A DNA stretch of 45,711 bases from DASWNP01 sp035537095 (GCA_035537095.1 DATLMV010000263.1:1-45711), one strand, 5' to 3'. Counted from the first letter of the stretch, positions 1 through 8,717 are shown. Made by a program: numbers and translations. The notes: generated from the sequence alone by a model not told the origin.

Positions 1-1053
1 GAACATCAACAGGAGAAACGCGGGGCCGGGTTCGCGCCGTCGCCGCACTATTTCAACGAGTCCCGCTAGGAGCGCGACGATGAGCGGCAGAGGCGTCTTG
101 ATGAGCAGGAACAGCAGGTAAAAATAGAAGGGCGTCCCGCCGAAGGGCGTCTTCGACATCACGTTGTCGTAGAGCGTGTCGCCCATCAGGTAGCCGTGAT
201 GCGTCAACAGTTGCTCGCCGGAATAGGCGCTCAGGTAGCCCCATGTCTGCGGAAAGAGGATCGCCGGATTAGTGATGAGAAAGGCTAGGGCCAAGACGAT
301 GTAGAAAATCTTGGGAGTGTTGCCGCGCGGCTCGTTCGGCTCGCGCTCGCGGACGTGAACGAGATGATAATAGAGCATGTTGAGGCCGAAGTAGTGCGGG
401 AAATATTTCGACGCGAGCATCAGCCCGAACGAGATTGCGCTCAAGATGTAGTTGCGTTTCTTGGTCGCCGTGTCGAACCCGCTCGTTTGCTTGGCGCGCA
501 GGTAGAAGTAGAAGGCAAAGAGCATGAAGAAGACTAAGAGCGTGTCTTCTTTGGCGATGCGGTTGTAGGTGATGGCGTTGACGCCGAAGGCCCAGAGCGC
601 GGAGGCCACGAGCGCGGTGCGGCGATTGAAGAAGGCGGCGGTCAGGAGAAAGAGCGGAAAGACTGTCAGCGCGCCGAGCATGATGTTGGGGAAGCGGACG
701 GCCAACTCGTCGCTGATTCGGTGGCCCACACTTGCCCGCGCGTTCCACACGCGCGCCGCCCTCATCGAGACGAAGATCAGAGCCTTCATCACCATCGGGT
801 GCTCGGCGTTCGGCGTGATGTCGCCGCGCTCGTAGGCGCGGACGGCTTCGAGCTTGTTGATCTCGTCCTCGGAGAAACCGATGCGACTGACGCCGCTCGC
901 GCGAAGTCCAAACCCGAGCAGAGCGAGCACGACCAACACCAGCGCCGCGTAGCGTTCCAACGACGCGACCAACTCGCCGCGCCGCGCCCGCCCGCCTGCG
1001 GTCGCCGCGAACGCGCCCGCCTTCTCGGAACCAAGCTCGATTGGATGTGCCAA
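1..1053 (-). CDS. GT-C family glycosyltransferase (GT39/ArnT-like), C-terminus beyond window
   Basis: Polytopic membrane glycosyltransferase that would transfer a sugar from a polyprenyl-phosphate carrier on the outer face of the inner membrane. The frame stays open to base 1, so only about 350 N-terminal residues are present. After a short cytoplasmic N-terminus there is a first membrane segment (LVLVVLALLGFGL), then the acidic loop FSEDEINKLEAVRAYERGD, the typical GT-C catalytic DE region, followed by AEHPMVMKALI. Several more hydrophobic helices follow, with YLRAK and KYFPHYFGLN loops. No ATG fits. A TTG at 1053 preceded by GAGG at 7 nt is the best start. The lipid-sugar donor and acceptor cannot be read from sequence. 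The next gene is a flippase-like protein on the same strand, consistent with envelope glycan or lipid work. Confidence 0.8.
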   Translation of the reverse strand, partial: MAHPIELGSEKAGAFAATAGGRARRGELVASLERYAALVLVVLALLGFGLRASGVSRIGFSEDEINKLEAVRAYERGDITPNAEHPMVMKALIFVSMRAARVWNARASVGHRISDELAVRFPNIMLGALTVFPLFLLTAAFFNRRTALVASALWAFGVNAITYNRIAKEDTLLVFFMLFAFYFYLRAKQTSGFDTATKKRNYILSAISFGLMLASKYFPHYFGLNMLYYHLVHVREREPNEPRGNTPKIFYIVLALAFLITNPAILFPQTWGYLSAYSGEQLLTHHGYLMGDTLYDNVMSKTPFGGTPFYFYLLFLLIKTPLPLIVALLAGLVEIVRRRREPGPAFLLLMF

Positions 1054-1131
1054 AAGCAAACCTCGAAGGGAGTGTGCAAAAGTCAGCAGCCGAACCTGTC
1101 AACGCCGAACCGGGTTTGAATAGTTCCCCGC

Positions 1132-2289
1132 CTAGCGAATGTTTTCCAACGGCTGCGGACTACTGTCCTTCAACACTTCTTCTTGCTGCGTCTCCTCGAT
1201 CTCGCCGGTGACGGCGTTCAGCGAGAGGCCGCGCGCGACGAGGAGCGCGACGCCGACGGCTGTCCAGAAGAGCATCCGCGCTTTGCGGACGATGGCGAGC
1301 GTGACGCCGGTCGCCGTCCCGAGTTGCAAAGCCTTCGCCAGCATCCCCGTCCCCGCCTCGTCAATCCCGACGCGCATCGGGACGAACTTGAATACTACGT
1401 TGATGACGCGATTGACGGATTCGAGCACGAACGCGTTCAGGATGCTCGGCGGCGAGCCGAAGATGAAGTAGAGCGTGACGTAAGCCTCGGCGACGCCCGC
1501 CAGATGAAAGCTCGCTTCGAGCAGGAGTATCGGGAGAAAGCGCGCGCGGTTGCGTTCGTAAAAGCCGTACACCCGGTCTTCGAGAGCGCGCACGCGTTCC
1601 CCGCGTCCCGCCAGCACCCGCCGCCCGATGCCGCGCGCCGAAAGCGCGGCCAGCATCCCGCTCAAAATCCTCCATTGCATCCGCAGCACGAGGAAGACCA
1701 CCGGCACAATCACCGCGACGCCGCCCAGTATGCCGAGACTCGTCCAGCGCAGCGTCTTCGACAGCGGGAAACTCAACAGCAACGCCACCGCGCCCGAGAA
1801 GACAAAGAGCGCGACCGACAAACTGTAAAAAATATTCTCGATGGCAATCGCCGACAGTCCCGCGACGAGCGGCACGCGGTCGCGCACCAGCGCAGCCTTC
1901 GCCGGTTCGCTGACGACGATGCCGAGCGGGACGATGTTGCCCGCCGCGTCGCCTATCAGATAAGCGCGGAAAGCGTCGCGGAAACGCAAACCGTACGGCG
2001 CTTCAAAGCAGAGCATCCACGCCGACGAGCGCACGACGAAACGAAAACCCGAGAGCGCGAGGATAATCAGAAAGCCCCAACCGAGCCGCCGCATGTATTC
2101 CCAAACTTCGCCGACGCCCGCCTTCCTCACGAAATAGACGAACAGCGCGCAGCCCAACACGGCGAAGACCGCGCCCGCCGGTGCGAATCGCTTCGTGGCG
2201 CTTCTCGCTTTTGTCTGTTGACTCATTCCGGACAGGGCATGCGCGCCCGTTCCCTCTTCACGCGTGAGCAATCTCGAAGGCAAACTCAT
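1132..2289 (-). CDS. Flippase-like integral membrane protein (lysylphosphatidylglycerol synthase TM-region / UPF0104 type)
   Basis: About 385 residues with repeated hydrophobic helices, resembling the membrane half of MprF and the related UPF0104/TIGR00374 proteins. Recognisable features are the first helix (AVFAVLGCALFVYFVRKAG), the segment FRAYLIGDAAGNIVPLG, which resembles the conserved G-x-xx-N-xxP-xG region of the family, and VNRVINVVFKFVPMRVGIDEAG near the C-terminus. There is no catalytic aminoacyl-transferase domain, so it is probably a lipid or polyprenyl-linked sugar translocator rather than an MprF enzyme. The start is uncertain: ATG at 2289 is used, ATG at 2226 lies closer to the first helix, and neither has a clear ribosome-binding site. 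It lies 78 bp upstream of the glycosyltransferase on the same strand, so the two may act on the same lipid-linked substrate (inference). Confidence 0.75.
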   Translation of the reverse strand: MSLPSRLLTREEGTGAHALSGMSQQTKARSATKRFAPAGAVFAVLGCALFVYFVRKAGVGEVWEYMRRLGWGFLIILALSGFRFVVRSSAWMLCFEAPYGLRFRDAFRAYLIGDAAGNIVPLGIVVSEPAKAALVRDRVPLVAGLSAIAIENIFYSLSVALFVFSGAVALLLSFPLSKTLRWTSLGILGGVAVIVPVVFLVLRMQWRILSGMLAALSARGIGRRVLAGRGERVRALEDRVYGFYERNRARFLPILLLEASFHLAGVAEAYVTLYFIFGSPPSILNAFVLESVNRVINVVFKFVPMRVGIDEAGTGMLAKALQLGTATGVTLAIVRKARMLFWTAVGVALLVARGLSLNAVTGEIEETQQEEVLKDSSPQPLENIR

Positions 2290-2522
2290 GAAAGATACGC
2301 TATCCGCACCCTTTGTCTCAATCCTGCGCGCTCGCGCTCTGACCCGACGCGCGCTCCCGCGCACGCTCCCATGCCGACGCTTCGCAACTTCCGCGCCATC
2401 TTCCGCGCACGCGAAATCGGGCTTGATTCTTTGCGAGAGTCCGGACGCGCGCTCCTAAAAAAGCGACAGGTGTCGGATATTTTCATCTCCGTGCTCGACG
2501 CTTCTTTTGCCTCTCCTGCTTG

Positions 2523-2550
2523 CCCGTCACCCGTCACCCGTCGCCCGTCA
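2523..2550. repeat. Four-copy heptamer tandem repeat
   Basis: Four consecutive 7-bp units (cccgtca, cccgtca, cccgtcg, cccgtca) stand in the intergenic stretch before the acyl-CoA dehydrogenase. No matching inverted arm was found beside it, unlike the other heptamer loci in the window. Probably the same class of short tandem repeat as at 5042, 15031, 18258, 23068, 34719 and 45614. Confidence 0.8.
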
Positions 2551-2645
2551 CTTTTCGCCCCCTTTGGAGAGTTGACCGGAACCGCTCTCGTGAGCGATGC
2601 TTGCGGCGTACAACTCTAATCCCAATACTTGTGAGCCAAACGACG

Positions 2646-3839
2646 ATGAGCAAAGCAGCAACTGAAATCGTGAGCGGCAATCCTTTGACCGTCTATTCCG
2701 AAGACGAGGAGATGTTTCGCGCCAGCGTCCGCGAGTTTGCCGAAGGCGAAATCCTCCCGCTCCGCGAGGAGATGGACGAACACGCCAAGATGAACCCCGC
2801 CATCATCAAACACCTCTTCGACCTCGGCTTGATGGGCATCGAAACGCCCGAAGAATACGGCGGCGCGGGCGCGAGCTTTTTCACGGCCATCATCGGCGTC
2901 GAAGAACTCTCGCGCGTTGACCCCTCGGTCGGCGTCCTGATGGACGTGCAGAACACGCTCGTCAACAACGCGCTCATCCGTTGGGGCAACCCCGAGCAGA
3001 AGAAGAAGTATCTCTCGCAACTCGCCTCAAGCAAGATCGGCGCATACGCCCTGAGCGAAGCCGGTTCCGGCTCCGACGCCTTCGCCATGCAGACGCGCGC
3101 CGTCGAGGACGGCGACCATTACGTCTTGAACGGCCAGAAGCTCTGGATCACGAACGGCGTCGAAGCCGAGATTTTCGTCGTCTTCGCCAACGCCAAACCC
3201 GACGCGGGCTATCGCGGCATCACCGCCTTCATCGTCGAGAAGGGCTTCAAGGGCATCAGCGTCGGCAAGAAGGAGAACAAACTCGGCATCCGCGCTTCGT
3301 CAACCACCGAGATTATCCTCGACGATTGCCGCGTGCCGAAAGAGAACGTCCTCGGCGAAGTCGGCAAGGGCTACAAAGTCTCCATCGAGACTTTGAACGA
3401 AGGACGCATCGGCATCGGCGCGCAGATGATCGGTCTGGCGCGCGGCGCGTTCGAGGCCGCCCTGCGCTACACGGGCGAGCGCGCGCAGTTCGGTCAGTCA
3501 ATCAACCAGTTTCAGGGCGTGCAGTTTCAGATTGCCGAACTCGCCACCGAACTCGAAGCCGCGCGCCTGATGGTCTATAACGCCGCGCGCCTCAAGGACG
3601 CGGGCCGCCCCTTTATCAAAGAGGCCGCGATGGCGAAACTCTACTCCTCGCGCGCCGCCGAACACATCGCCTCCAAAGCCATCGAACTCTACGGCGGCTA
3701 CGGTTTCGTCAAAGACTACCCCGTCGAGAAATTCTGGCGCGACTCCAAAATCGGCGCGATCTACGAAGGAACCTCCAACATGCAACTGCAAACCATCGCC
3801 AAACTGCTCATCGAAAACCGGCAGCCGAAGGTTCAATAG
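2646..3839 (+). CDS. Acyl-CoA dehydrogenase
   Basis: FAD-dependent acyl-CoA dehydrogenase of about 397 residues, the usual family length. It catalyses alpha,beta-dehydrogenation of an acyl-CoA and passes electrons to ETF. The N-terminal helical domain is followed by the signature YALSEAGSGSDAFAMQTRA and LWITNGVEAEIFVVFA in the beta domain, then ERAQFGQSINQFQGVQFQ. The C-terminal YGGYGFVKDYPVEKFWRDSK is followed by IGAIYEGTSNMQLQTIAK, in which the glutamate of YEGTS is the expected catalytic base of short/branched-chain members. Exact chain-length specificity cannot be assigned. ATG 2646 begins a sequence that aligns with family N-termini; an in-frame GTG at 2631 is possible. Its stop codon overlaps the GTG of the next gene by one base. 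The E1 dehydrogenase downstream fits branched-chain amino-acid catabolism (inference). Confidence 0.93.
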   Translation: MSKAATEIVSGNPLTVYSEDEEMFRASVREFAEGEILPLREEMDEHAKMNPAIIKHLFDLGLMGIETPEEYGGAGASFFTAIIGVEELSRVDPSVGVLMDVQNTLVNNALIRWGNPEQKKKYLSQLASSKIGAYALSEAGSGSDAFAMQTRAVEDGDHYVLNGQKLWITNGVEAEIFVVFANAKPDAGYRGITAFIVEKGFKGISVGKKENKLGIRASSTTEIILDDCRVPKENVLGEVGKGYKVSIETLNEGRIGIGAQMIGLARGAFEAALRYTGERAQFGQSINQFQGVQFQIAELATELEAARLMVYNAARLKDAGRPFIKEAAMAKLYSSRAAEHIASKAIELYGGYGFVKDYPVEKFWRDSKIGAIYEGTSNMQLQTIAKLLIENRQPKVQ

Positions 3840-4342
3840 TGAATGCGGACGAGATTAAGAAATATCTGGAAGAGTTAAACGACGCGCTCCGCGCGATGGA
3901 GGTGAAAGGGGAAGTCTGTTTGTATGGGGGCGCGGTCATGTGTCTTGTCTTCGACGCCCGACCCGCGACGAAGGACGTGGACGCGGTCTTCCAACCGACT
4001 CGGCAGATGCGGCAGGCCATCGAGCGCGTTGCTGAAGCGAATGGTTTACCGGGCGATTGGCTGAATGATGCGGTGAAGGGCTACGTCGTCCCGCATCCCC
4101 AACGCATCTTTTTTGACTTTTCGCACCTGAAGATTTTCATTCCCGAGCCGGATTACTTATTAGCGATGAAGACGCTGGCGGCGCGCGTAGATGCGCCGGA
4201 TAGAAGCGATATAGAGTTACTGATTAAAGTCTTGGGCATCAAAAGGGCTGATGAGGTTTTCGCCGTGCTTGAGAAGTACTACCCGCGTCAACAGATAAAA
4301 CCGGCGACGCAGTATTTTATCGAAGAGTTGTTCGAGCAATGA
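3839..4342 (+). CDS. Nucleotidyltransferase-fold protein (DUF6036-like)
   Basis: 167 residues. The segment LYGGAVMCLVFDARPATKDVDAVF has the GG...KDxD layout of minimal nucleotidyltransferases such as the AbiEii/DUF6036 groups. The C-terminal half is helical, with a conserved-looking DRSDIELLIKVLGIK. The start is GTG at 3839, sharing one base with the acyl-CoA dehydrogenase stop (TAGTG) and preceded by GAAGG at 7 nt. The following gene begins by ATGA overlap, so the pair is surely cotranslated. Base composition falls to roughly half GC here and in the next gene, clearly below the neighbours, which suggests acquisition by transfer. A toxin-antitoxin-like or housekeeping nucleotidyltransferase role is possible; substrate and activity are unknown. 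Confidence 0.7.
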   Translation: MNADEIKKYLEELNDALRAMEVKGEVCLYGGAVMCLVFDARPATKDVDAVFQPTRQMRQAIERVAEANGLPGDWLNDAVKGYVVPHPQRIFFDFSHLKIFIPEPDYLLAMKTLAARVDAPDRSDIELLIKVLGIKRADEVFAVLEKYYPRQQIKPATQYFIEELFEQ

Positions 4343-4692
4343 TTACGCTGCGTGAAGTTAAGGAACAGATAGAGGCTGACCCCAAATGGTGGTGCATCCA
4401 TCTGATGGATTTTGTTGATGACTTTCGCCGTTATAAAGATGTGCGGGCCATCGCAGAGCCGTTCGTGTTGACTGACGACAGAACCGACCCATTGCTGGCT
4501 TCGGTAGCGGAAACTCTGTGTGATGAAATCGGTATTCAACCGCCCGACTGGTTAGCCTCCGTTCCGGCGTGTGCCGAGCCGTACTTTGTCGGCGGGCTGG
4601 AGAATTTGAAGGCCATCTCCATCGTTGAAAGCCCGTTGCGTTTTCGCATCCGGAAGATTTTCGTGCTGGAAAATTTCTTGAGCCGCGTTTGA
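4339..4692 (+). CDS. Hypothetical protein, partner of the nucleotidyltransferase
   Basis: 117 residues with no domain that I recognise. The start overlaps the preceding stop (ATGA), a strong sign of a two-gene unit. Visible features are WWCIHLMDFVDDFRRYKD, a run of helical sequence, a PPDWLASVP stretch and a basic C-terminus ending SPLRFRIRKIFVLENFLSRV. That ending resembles the tails of small proteins I associate with DUF6036-type nucleotidyltransferases, but this is from memory and untested. It shares the low GC content of its partner. It may be the antitoxin, regulator or targeting partner of the nucleotidyltransferase. Confidence 0.6.
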   Translation: MITLREVKEQIEADPKWWCIHLMDFVDDFRRYKDVRAIAEPFVLTDDRTDPLLASVAETLCDEIGIQPPDWLASVPACAEPYFVGGLENLKAISIVESPLRFRIRKIFVLENFLSRV

Positions 4693-4714
4693 GGTCGAAA
4701 GGTATTTTAAAGGT

Positions 4715-5035
4715 ATGGCGTCGTCACGCATTGAAGTCTTCGAGCAGATGCTTGAGAGCGACCCGTCGAACGCGTCGGTGTTGTTCGGGCTGGCGAAGGA
4801 GTATGAGAAGGCTGGACGGACGGAGGATGTCGTCGCGACGCTCGAAAAGTATCTGGCGAGCGCCGACGACGAGGGCAACGCCTACGGCATGCTCGCACAG
4901 GCTCTCGAACGACTCGGCCAACGCGACGCCGCCCGCCGCGCCTACGAACGCGGCATCGAAGTCGCCCGCGCGCACAATCATCCGAGCATGGCCGAAGATT
5001 ATCGAATGACGCTTGACTCGGACTACGAAGAATAG
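4715..5035 (+). CDS. Small tetratricopeptide-repeat protein
   Basis: 106 residues made almost entirely of TPR-like helices: NASVLFGLAKEYEKAGRTED, then EGNAYGMLAQALERLGQRDA and ARRAYERGIEVARAHNHPSM. No signal peptide, so it is likely cytoplasmic and acts by protein-protein contact. Starts at ATG 4715 just downstream of the nucleotidyltransferase pair, with GAAAGG about 12 nt before the start. GC content returns to the level of the surrounding chromosome, so it probably does not belong to the transferred pair. Partner unknown. Confidence 0.75.
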   Translation: MASSRIEVFEQMLESDPSNASVLFGLAKEYEKAGRTEDVVATLEKYLASADDEGNAYGMLAQALERLGQRDAARRAYERGIEVARAHNHPSMAEDYRMTLDSDYEE

Positions 5036-5041
5036 AAAACC

Positions 5042-5117
5042 CGTGAATCGTCAATCGTCAATCGTGAATAGATAAAGCTCGTTCTTTCTATTTACGATTT
5101 ACCATTTACGATTCACG
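5042..5117. repeat. Heptamer-repeat inverted repeat (intergenic hairpin)
   Basis: Two 30-bp arms (5042-5071 and 5088-5117), each built from ~7-bp units (aatcgtc, aatcgtg; complement aaatggt, aaatcgt), are inverted with about 25 of 30 positions paired around a 16-nt loop. It fills the gap between the TPR gene and the E1 dehydrogenase gene, ending 21 bp before the latter's start. Confidence 0.85.
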
Positions 5118-5138
5118 AAATCAGGAGATGAGAAGACA

Positions 5139-7259
5139 ATGGCGACGGAAGTGAAGGCGCGTGAGTATCGCGGATTGCGGCGCGAGCAGTTGGTGGAGAT
5201 TTACCGGACGATGTTTTTGTCGCGGCGTCTGGACGACAAGGAGATTCAGCTTAAAGGGCAGAATAAAATCTTCTTCCAGATCAGCGGCGCGGGACACGAA
5301 GCGGTGCTCGTCGCGGCGGGGATGGCTCTCAGGCCCGCCTATGATTGGTTCTACCCGTACTACCGCGACCGCGCGCTGTGCCTGCAACTCGGGATGACGC
5401 CGCTCGAACAGTTGCTCTCGGCGGTCGGCGCGGAGGCCGACCCGAACTCGCACGGGCGGCAGATGCCTTCGCATTGGGGACACAAGGGACTCAACATCGT
5501 CTCGCAATCGTCGCCGACGGGCACGCAGTTTTTGCAGGCGGTCGGATGCGCCGAGGCGAGCTATCGAGGGACTCTGACGGAGGAGATGCGTGCGCGTGTC
5601 TCCGGCTTCAAGGGCGACGAGGTGGTCTATTGTTCGGCGGGCGACGGGACGACGAGCGAGGGCGAGTTTTGGGAGGCTCTGAACACGGCGTCGAACCTGA
5701 AGTTGCCGGTCGTGTTCCTCATCGAAGATAACGGTTATGCCATCAGCGTGCCCGTAGAAGTGCAGACGGCGGGCGGCGACGTGTCGCGTCTGGTCGAGGG
5801 ATTCCCCGACCTGCTCGTGCAGAAGTGCGACGGCACAGACCCCGTCGAGTCTCTGGAAACGCTGACGCGTGCCGTCGAATATTGTCGCGCGCGCAAAGGC
5901 CCCGCGCTCGTCCACGCGACCGTGATTCGCCCCTATTCGCATTCGCTCTCCGACGACGAAAAACTCTATCGCCCCGACGAGGAACGCACGACCGACGCCG
6001 AGCGCGACCCCATCACGCGTTTCGGCGCGCTGCTCGTCGAGGAAGGACTGCTGACGCAGGAGGAGTTGCAGAAGGTGAAGGACGAGGTTGACGCGCTCGT
6101 CTCGGAAGCGACCGACGCGGCGTTAGCCAGCCCGCAGCCCGACCCGCAGACGGCGACCGCTTTCGTCTATTCGCCCGACGTTGACCCGACCGCGAAAGAG
6201 TTCGACACCGAAGAGGGCGCGGAACTCTCCGGCAACGCCGGGACGATGGTTGATTTAATCAATCGCTGCATGCACGAGGAGATGGCGCGCGACGCAGGCA
6301 TCGTCGTCTTCGGCGAAGACGTGGCGGACTGCTCGCGCGAGGAGAATCTCGACAAGGTGAAGGGCAAGGGCGGCGTCTTCAAGGTGACGGCGAACTTGCA
6401 GCGCAAGTTTGGCGGGGCGCGCGTCTTCAACTCGCCGCTCGCCGAAGCGAACATCGTCGGGCGTGCCATCGGGATGGCGACGCGTGGGTTGAAGCCGGTC
6501 GTCGAGATACAGTTCTTCGACTACATCTGGCCCGCCTATCATCAGATTCGCAACGAGCTTGCGTTGATGCGCTGGCGTTCGGGCGGCGACTGGAAATGTC
6601 CTCTGGTGATTCGCGTCCCTGTCGGCGGTTATCTGAAGGGCGGCGCGGTCTATCACTCGCAGTCGGGCGATACCATCTTCACACACGTGCCGGGGCTGAG
6701 AGTCGTCTATCCGTCCAACGCGCTCGACGCCAACGGTCTGCTCCGCACGGCGATTCGCTCGGACGACCCCGTCATCTTTCTCGAACACAAACATCTCTAC
6801 CGCCAAGCCTACAACAAATCGCAGTACCCGCCCGAAGGCTTCATGATTCCCTTCGGCAAGGCCAAGACCGTCCGCGAGGGCACGGACATCTCTATCATCA
6901 CATACGGCGCACTCGTGCAGCGTTCGCTGGTCGCGGCGAAACAGGCGGAACAGCAGCAGGGCATCAGCGTCGAGGTGATTGACCTGCGGACGCTCGCGCC
7001 CTACGACTGGGAGGCGGTCGCCGCGAGCGTCCGCAAGACGAGCCGCGTCATCGTCGCGCACGAAGACACGCTCTCGCACGGCTTCGGCGCGGAGGTCGCC
7101 GCGCGCATCGCCGACGAGCTTTTCGAGTACTTGGACGCGCCCGTCCGGCGCGTCGCCGCGCTCGACACCTTCGTCGCCTACGCCCCGCAGGTCGAAGACG
7201 CGATTCTTCCGCAGGTCGAAGATGTCGCGCGCGCAATCAACGAACTCCACAGCTATTAG
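5139..7259 (+). CDS. 2-oxoacid dehydrogenase E1 component, fused alpha and beta subunits
   Basis: 706-residue thiamine-diphosphate enzyme that decarboxylates a 2-oxo acid and passes the acyl group to the lipoyl domain of E2. The alpha part (about 1-335) has the TPP/Mg signature GDGTTSEGEFWEAL (GDG at 168-170) ending in EDNGYAIS (Asn198). The beta part (about 370-706) begins TMVDLINRCMHEEMARDAGIVVFGEDVA, with GLKPVVEIQFFDYIWPAYHQ and SQSGDTIFTHVPGLRVVYPS, and ends in the transketolase C-terminal domain (RVIVAHEDTLSHGFGAEVA). The linker is about 35 residues. Alpha and beta are usually separate genes; the single-chain form is known in some Bacteroidetes and Acidobacteria. Branched-chain substrate is likely from the alpha-subunit type and the neighbouring acyl-CoA dehydrogenase, but E2 and E3 are not in the window. 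A strong terminator follows. Confidence 0.92.
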   Translation: MATEVKAREYRGLRREQLVEIYRTMFLSRRLDDKEIQLKGQNKIFFQISGAGHEAVLVAAGMALRPAYDWFYPYYRDRALCLQLGMTPLEQLLSAVGAEADPNSHGRQMPSHWGHKGLNIVSQSSPTGTQFLQAVGCAEASYRGTLTEEMRARVSGFKGDEVVYCSAGDGTTSEGEFWEALNTASNLKLPVVFLIEDNGYAISVPVEVQTAGGDVSRLVEGFPDLLVQKCDGTDPVESLETLTRAVEYCRARKGPALVHATVIRPYSHSLSDDEKLYRPDEERTTDAERDPITRFGALLVEEGLLTQEELQKVKDEVDALVSEATDAALASPQPDPQTATAFVYSPDVDPTAKEFDTEEGAELSGNAGTMVDLINRCMHEEMARDAGIVVFGEDVADCSREENLDKVKGKGGVFKVTANLQRKFGGARVFNSPLAEANIVGRAIGMATRGLKPVVEIQFFDYIWPAYHQIRNELALMRWRSGGDWKCPLVIRVPVGGYLKGGAVYHSQSGDTIFTHVPGLRVVYPSNALDANGLLRTAIRSDDPVIFLEHKHLYRQAYNKSQYPPEGFMIPFGKAKTVREGTDISIITYGALVQRSLVAAKQAEQQQGISVEVIDLRTLAPYDWEAVAASVRKTSRVIVAHEDTLSHGFGAEVAARIADELFEYLDAPVRRVAALDTFVAYAPQVEDAILPQVEDVARAINELHSY

Positions 7260-7285
7260 TTGTTCACGCCCGATACTCCGCCCGT

Positions 7286-7325
7286 AAAAAACCGCGTCGC
7301 GTGATTGATGCGCGACGCGGTTTTT
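7286..7325 (+). terminator. Rho-independent terminator after the E1 gene
   Basis: Inverted arms accgcgtcgcg (7291-7301) and cgcgacgcggt (7311-7321) pair perfectly and are followed by a T run. A run of A on the other side makes it potentially bidirectional, so it may also end the convergent permease transcript. Confidence 0.9.
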
Positions 7326-7364
7326 CGTTTGTCTCGTTGAAAGTGATGATGTGCATTCAGACTG

Positions 7365-8717
7365 TCAGGATGATTCCCTTTCGTTCGTTCTCTCGCCCGC
7401 CTGTGTGCGTCGGAAAATAAGATAATAAAAGGGCAGCCCCGCTGCTACGACCGCGACGCCCAGTAGCGCCTGCTTCGGATTATTGGCCCCGAGCAGGCAG
7501 AGCAAAAGAGATATTAAAAGCAGAAACATAATCGGCGTCGCGGGATAAAAGGGAGTCCGGTAATCGCCCGCTGACGGGAATCTGCGGCGCAGCACAAAGA
7601 GCGACGCGACCGTCAGCGCGATGAAAATCACGACGACGAAAATGAAGTAGGAGACTATCTGCTCGAAAGTGCCGAGCACGACGAGCAGCGAGGCGAGTGC
7701 CGCTTGCAGGATGATGGCGCGCGCCGGTGTTCCGTAGCGCGGATGGAGCGCGGCGGCGGCGGGGATGAACAATCCATCGCGCGCCATCGCGAAATAGACG
7801 CGCGGGGCCGACATGATTATCCCTGCGAGACTGCCGAGCACGGCGACGATGACGACCGCCGAAAAGATTTGCCCGCCGACTTCTCCAAAGAGTGCCGCGC
7901 CCGCCTGCGCCGCGAAAGTCTCGCCCGAAGTGACGCGTTCGAGCGGGACGAGATAGATGAAGACGGCGCTCGTCAAAACGTACACAAGCGTCACGATGAC
8001 GACGCCGTAAGCTAAAGCCCTCGGGAGTGTGCGCGCAGGGTCGCGCACCTCGCCCGCGAGTTTTGTCACGTCCCACCAGCCGCCGAAGGAGAAGAAGGCC
8101 GCGACGAGTGCTCCGGCGACCGCGCCGAAGAGTGGCGTCGAGCCTTCGCGCCGCGCGATGAACGGCGAGAAATGTCCCCAGTCGCCGAGTCGCAGCCCGA
8201 AGCCCCAGAGCAAAATGAGCAGGAGCAGACCGAGTTTGATGATGGTCAGCCAGCGAATCAGCCAGCCGCCGGGTTTGACTCCGCGAATGTTGATGGCGGC
8301 GACGAGAACGATGGCGACGATGGCGACGGCTTTCGTTCCCGGAGACGAAAGGCCGAGGCCGTATGCCGCGTAAGCGGCCATCCCGATGGCGAGCGCGGCG
8401 GTGATGCCGGGATCCATCACGAGAAAAGACATCCACCCGTAGAGGAAGGCGACGGGCGCGCCGTAAGCCTCGCGCAGGTAGACATAGCCGCCGCCCGCTT
8501 CGGGGAAGCGCGCCGCCAGTTCGCCGTAGCAGAGCGCGCCGCAGAGCGCCATCATGCCCATCAAGAGCCAGACCGAGAGCACGAGCGCGGGCGAGCCGAG
8601 CGACTTCGCCATCCCGGCGGGCGTCAGGAAGATGCCGACGGCGATGACCTCGCCGACGACCAGCGCCGTCGCCGTCGGGAGACCGAGTTGCCGCTTGAGC
8701 TTGCTTCGTTCGTGCAA
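7365..8717 (-). CDS. APC-family amino-acid permease
   Basis: About 450 residues, with the roughly twelve membrane helices expected of the amino acid-polyamine-organocation superfamily. The first helix contains VGEVIAVGIFLTPAGMAKSL, the family's broken helix with a GIF-like substrate-site segment. Later come YGELAARFPEAGGGYVYLRE, which is typical of APC transporters, and FFSFGGWWDVTKLAGEVRDP, the conserved helix 6 region. It imports or exchanges amino acids across the inner membrane; the substrate is not evident. A TTG at 8717 is the only sensible start and has no clear ribosome-binding site. Its upstream neighbour on the same strand, the TonB-dependent receptor, ends only 41 bp away, so they are probably cotranscribed. 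Confidence 0.88.
   Translation of the reverse strand: MHERSKLKRQLGLPTATALVVGEVIAVGIFLTPAGMAKSLGSPALVLSVWLLMGMMALCGALCYGELAARFPEAGGGYVYLREAYGAPVAFLYGWMSFLVMDPGITAALAIGMAAYAAYGLGLSSPGTKAVAIVAIVLVAAINIRGVKPGGWLIRWLTIIKLGLLLLILLWGFGLRLGDWGHFSPFIARREGSTPLFGAVAGALVAAFFSFGGWWDVTKLAGEVRDPARTLPRALAYGVVIVTLVYVLTSAVFIYLVPLERVTSGETFAAQAGAALFGEVGGQIFSAVVIVAVLGSLAGIIMSAPRVYFAMARDGLFIPAAAALHPRYGTPARAIILQAALASLLVVLGTFEQIVSYFIFVVVIFIALTVASLFVLRRRFPSAGDYRTPFYPATPIMFLLLISLLLCLLGANNPKQALLGVAVVAAGLPFYYLIFRRTQAGERTNERESS

Noticed and set aside
269..1102. 277-residue minus-strand frame
   Set aside because: Arg/His/Ala-rich low-complexity translation. A neighbouring minus frame gives a clear GT-C membrane protein across the same bases.
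1183..2619. 478-residue plus-strand frame opposite the flippase-like gene
   Set aside because: Composition is typical of an antisense shadow in GC-rich DNA (Arg, His, Glu, no hydrophobic core); the minus frame has coherent membrane helices.
5042..5117. CRISPR-like repeat array
   Set aside because: Units are 7 bp with no spacers and arms are inverted; these are heptamer hairpins.
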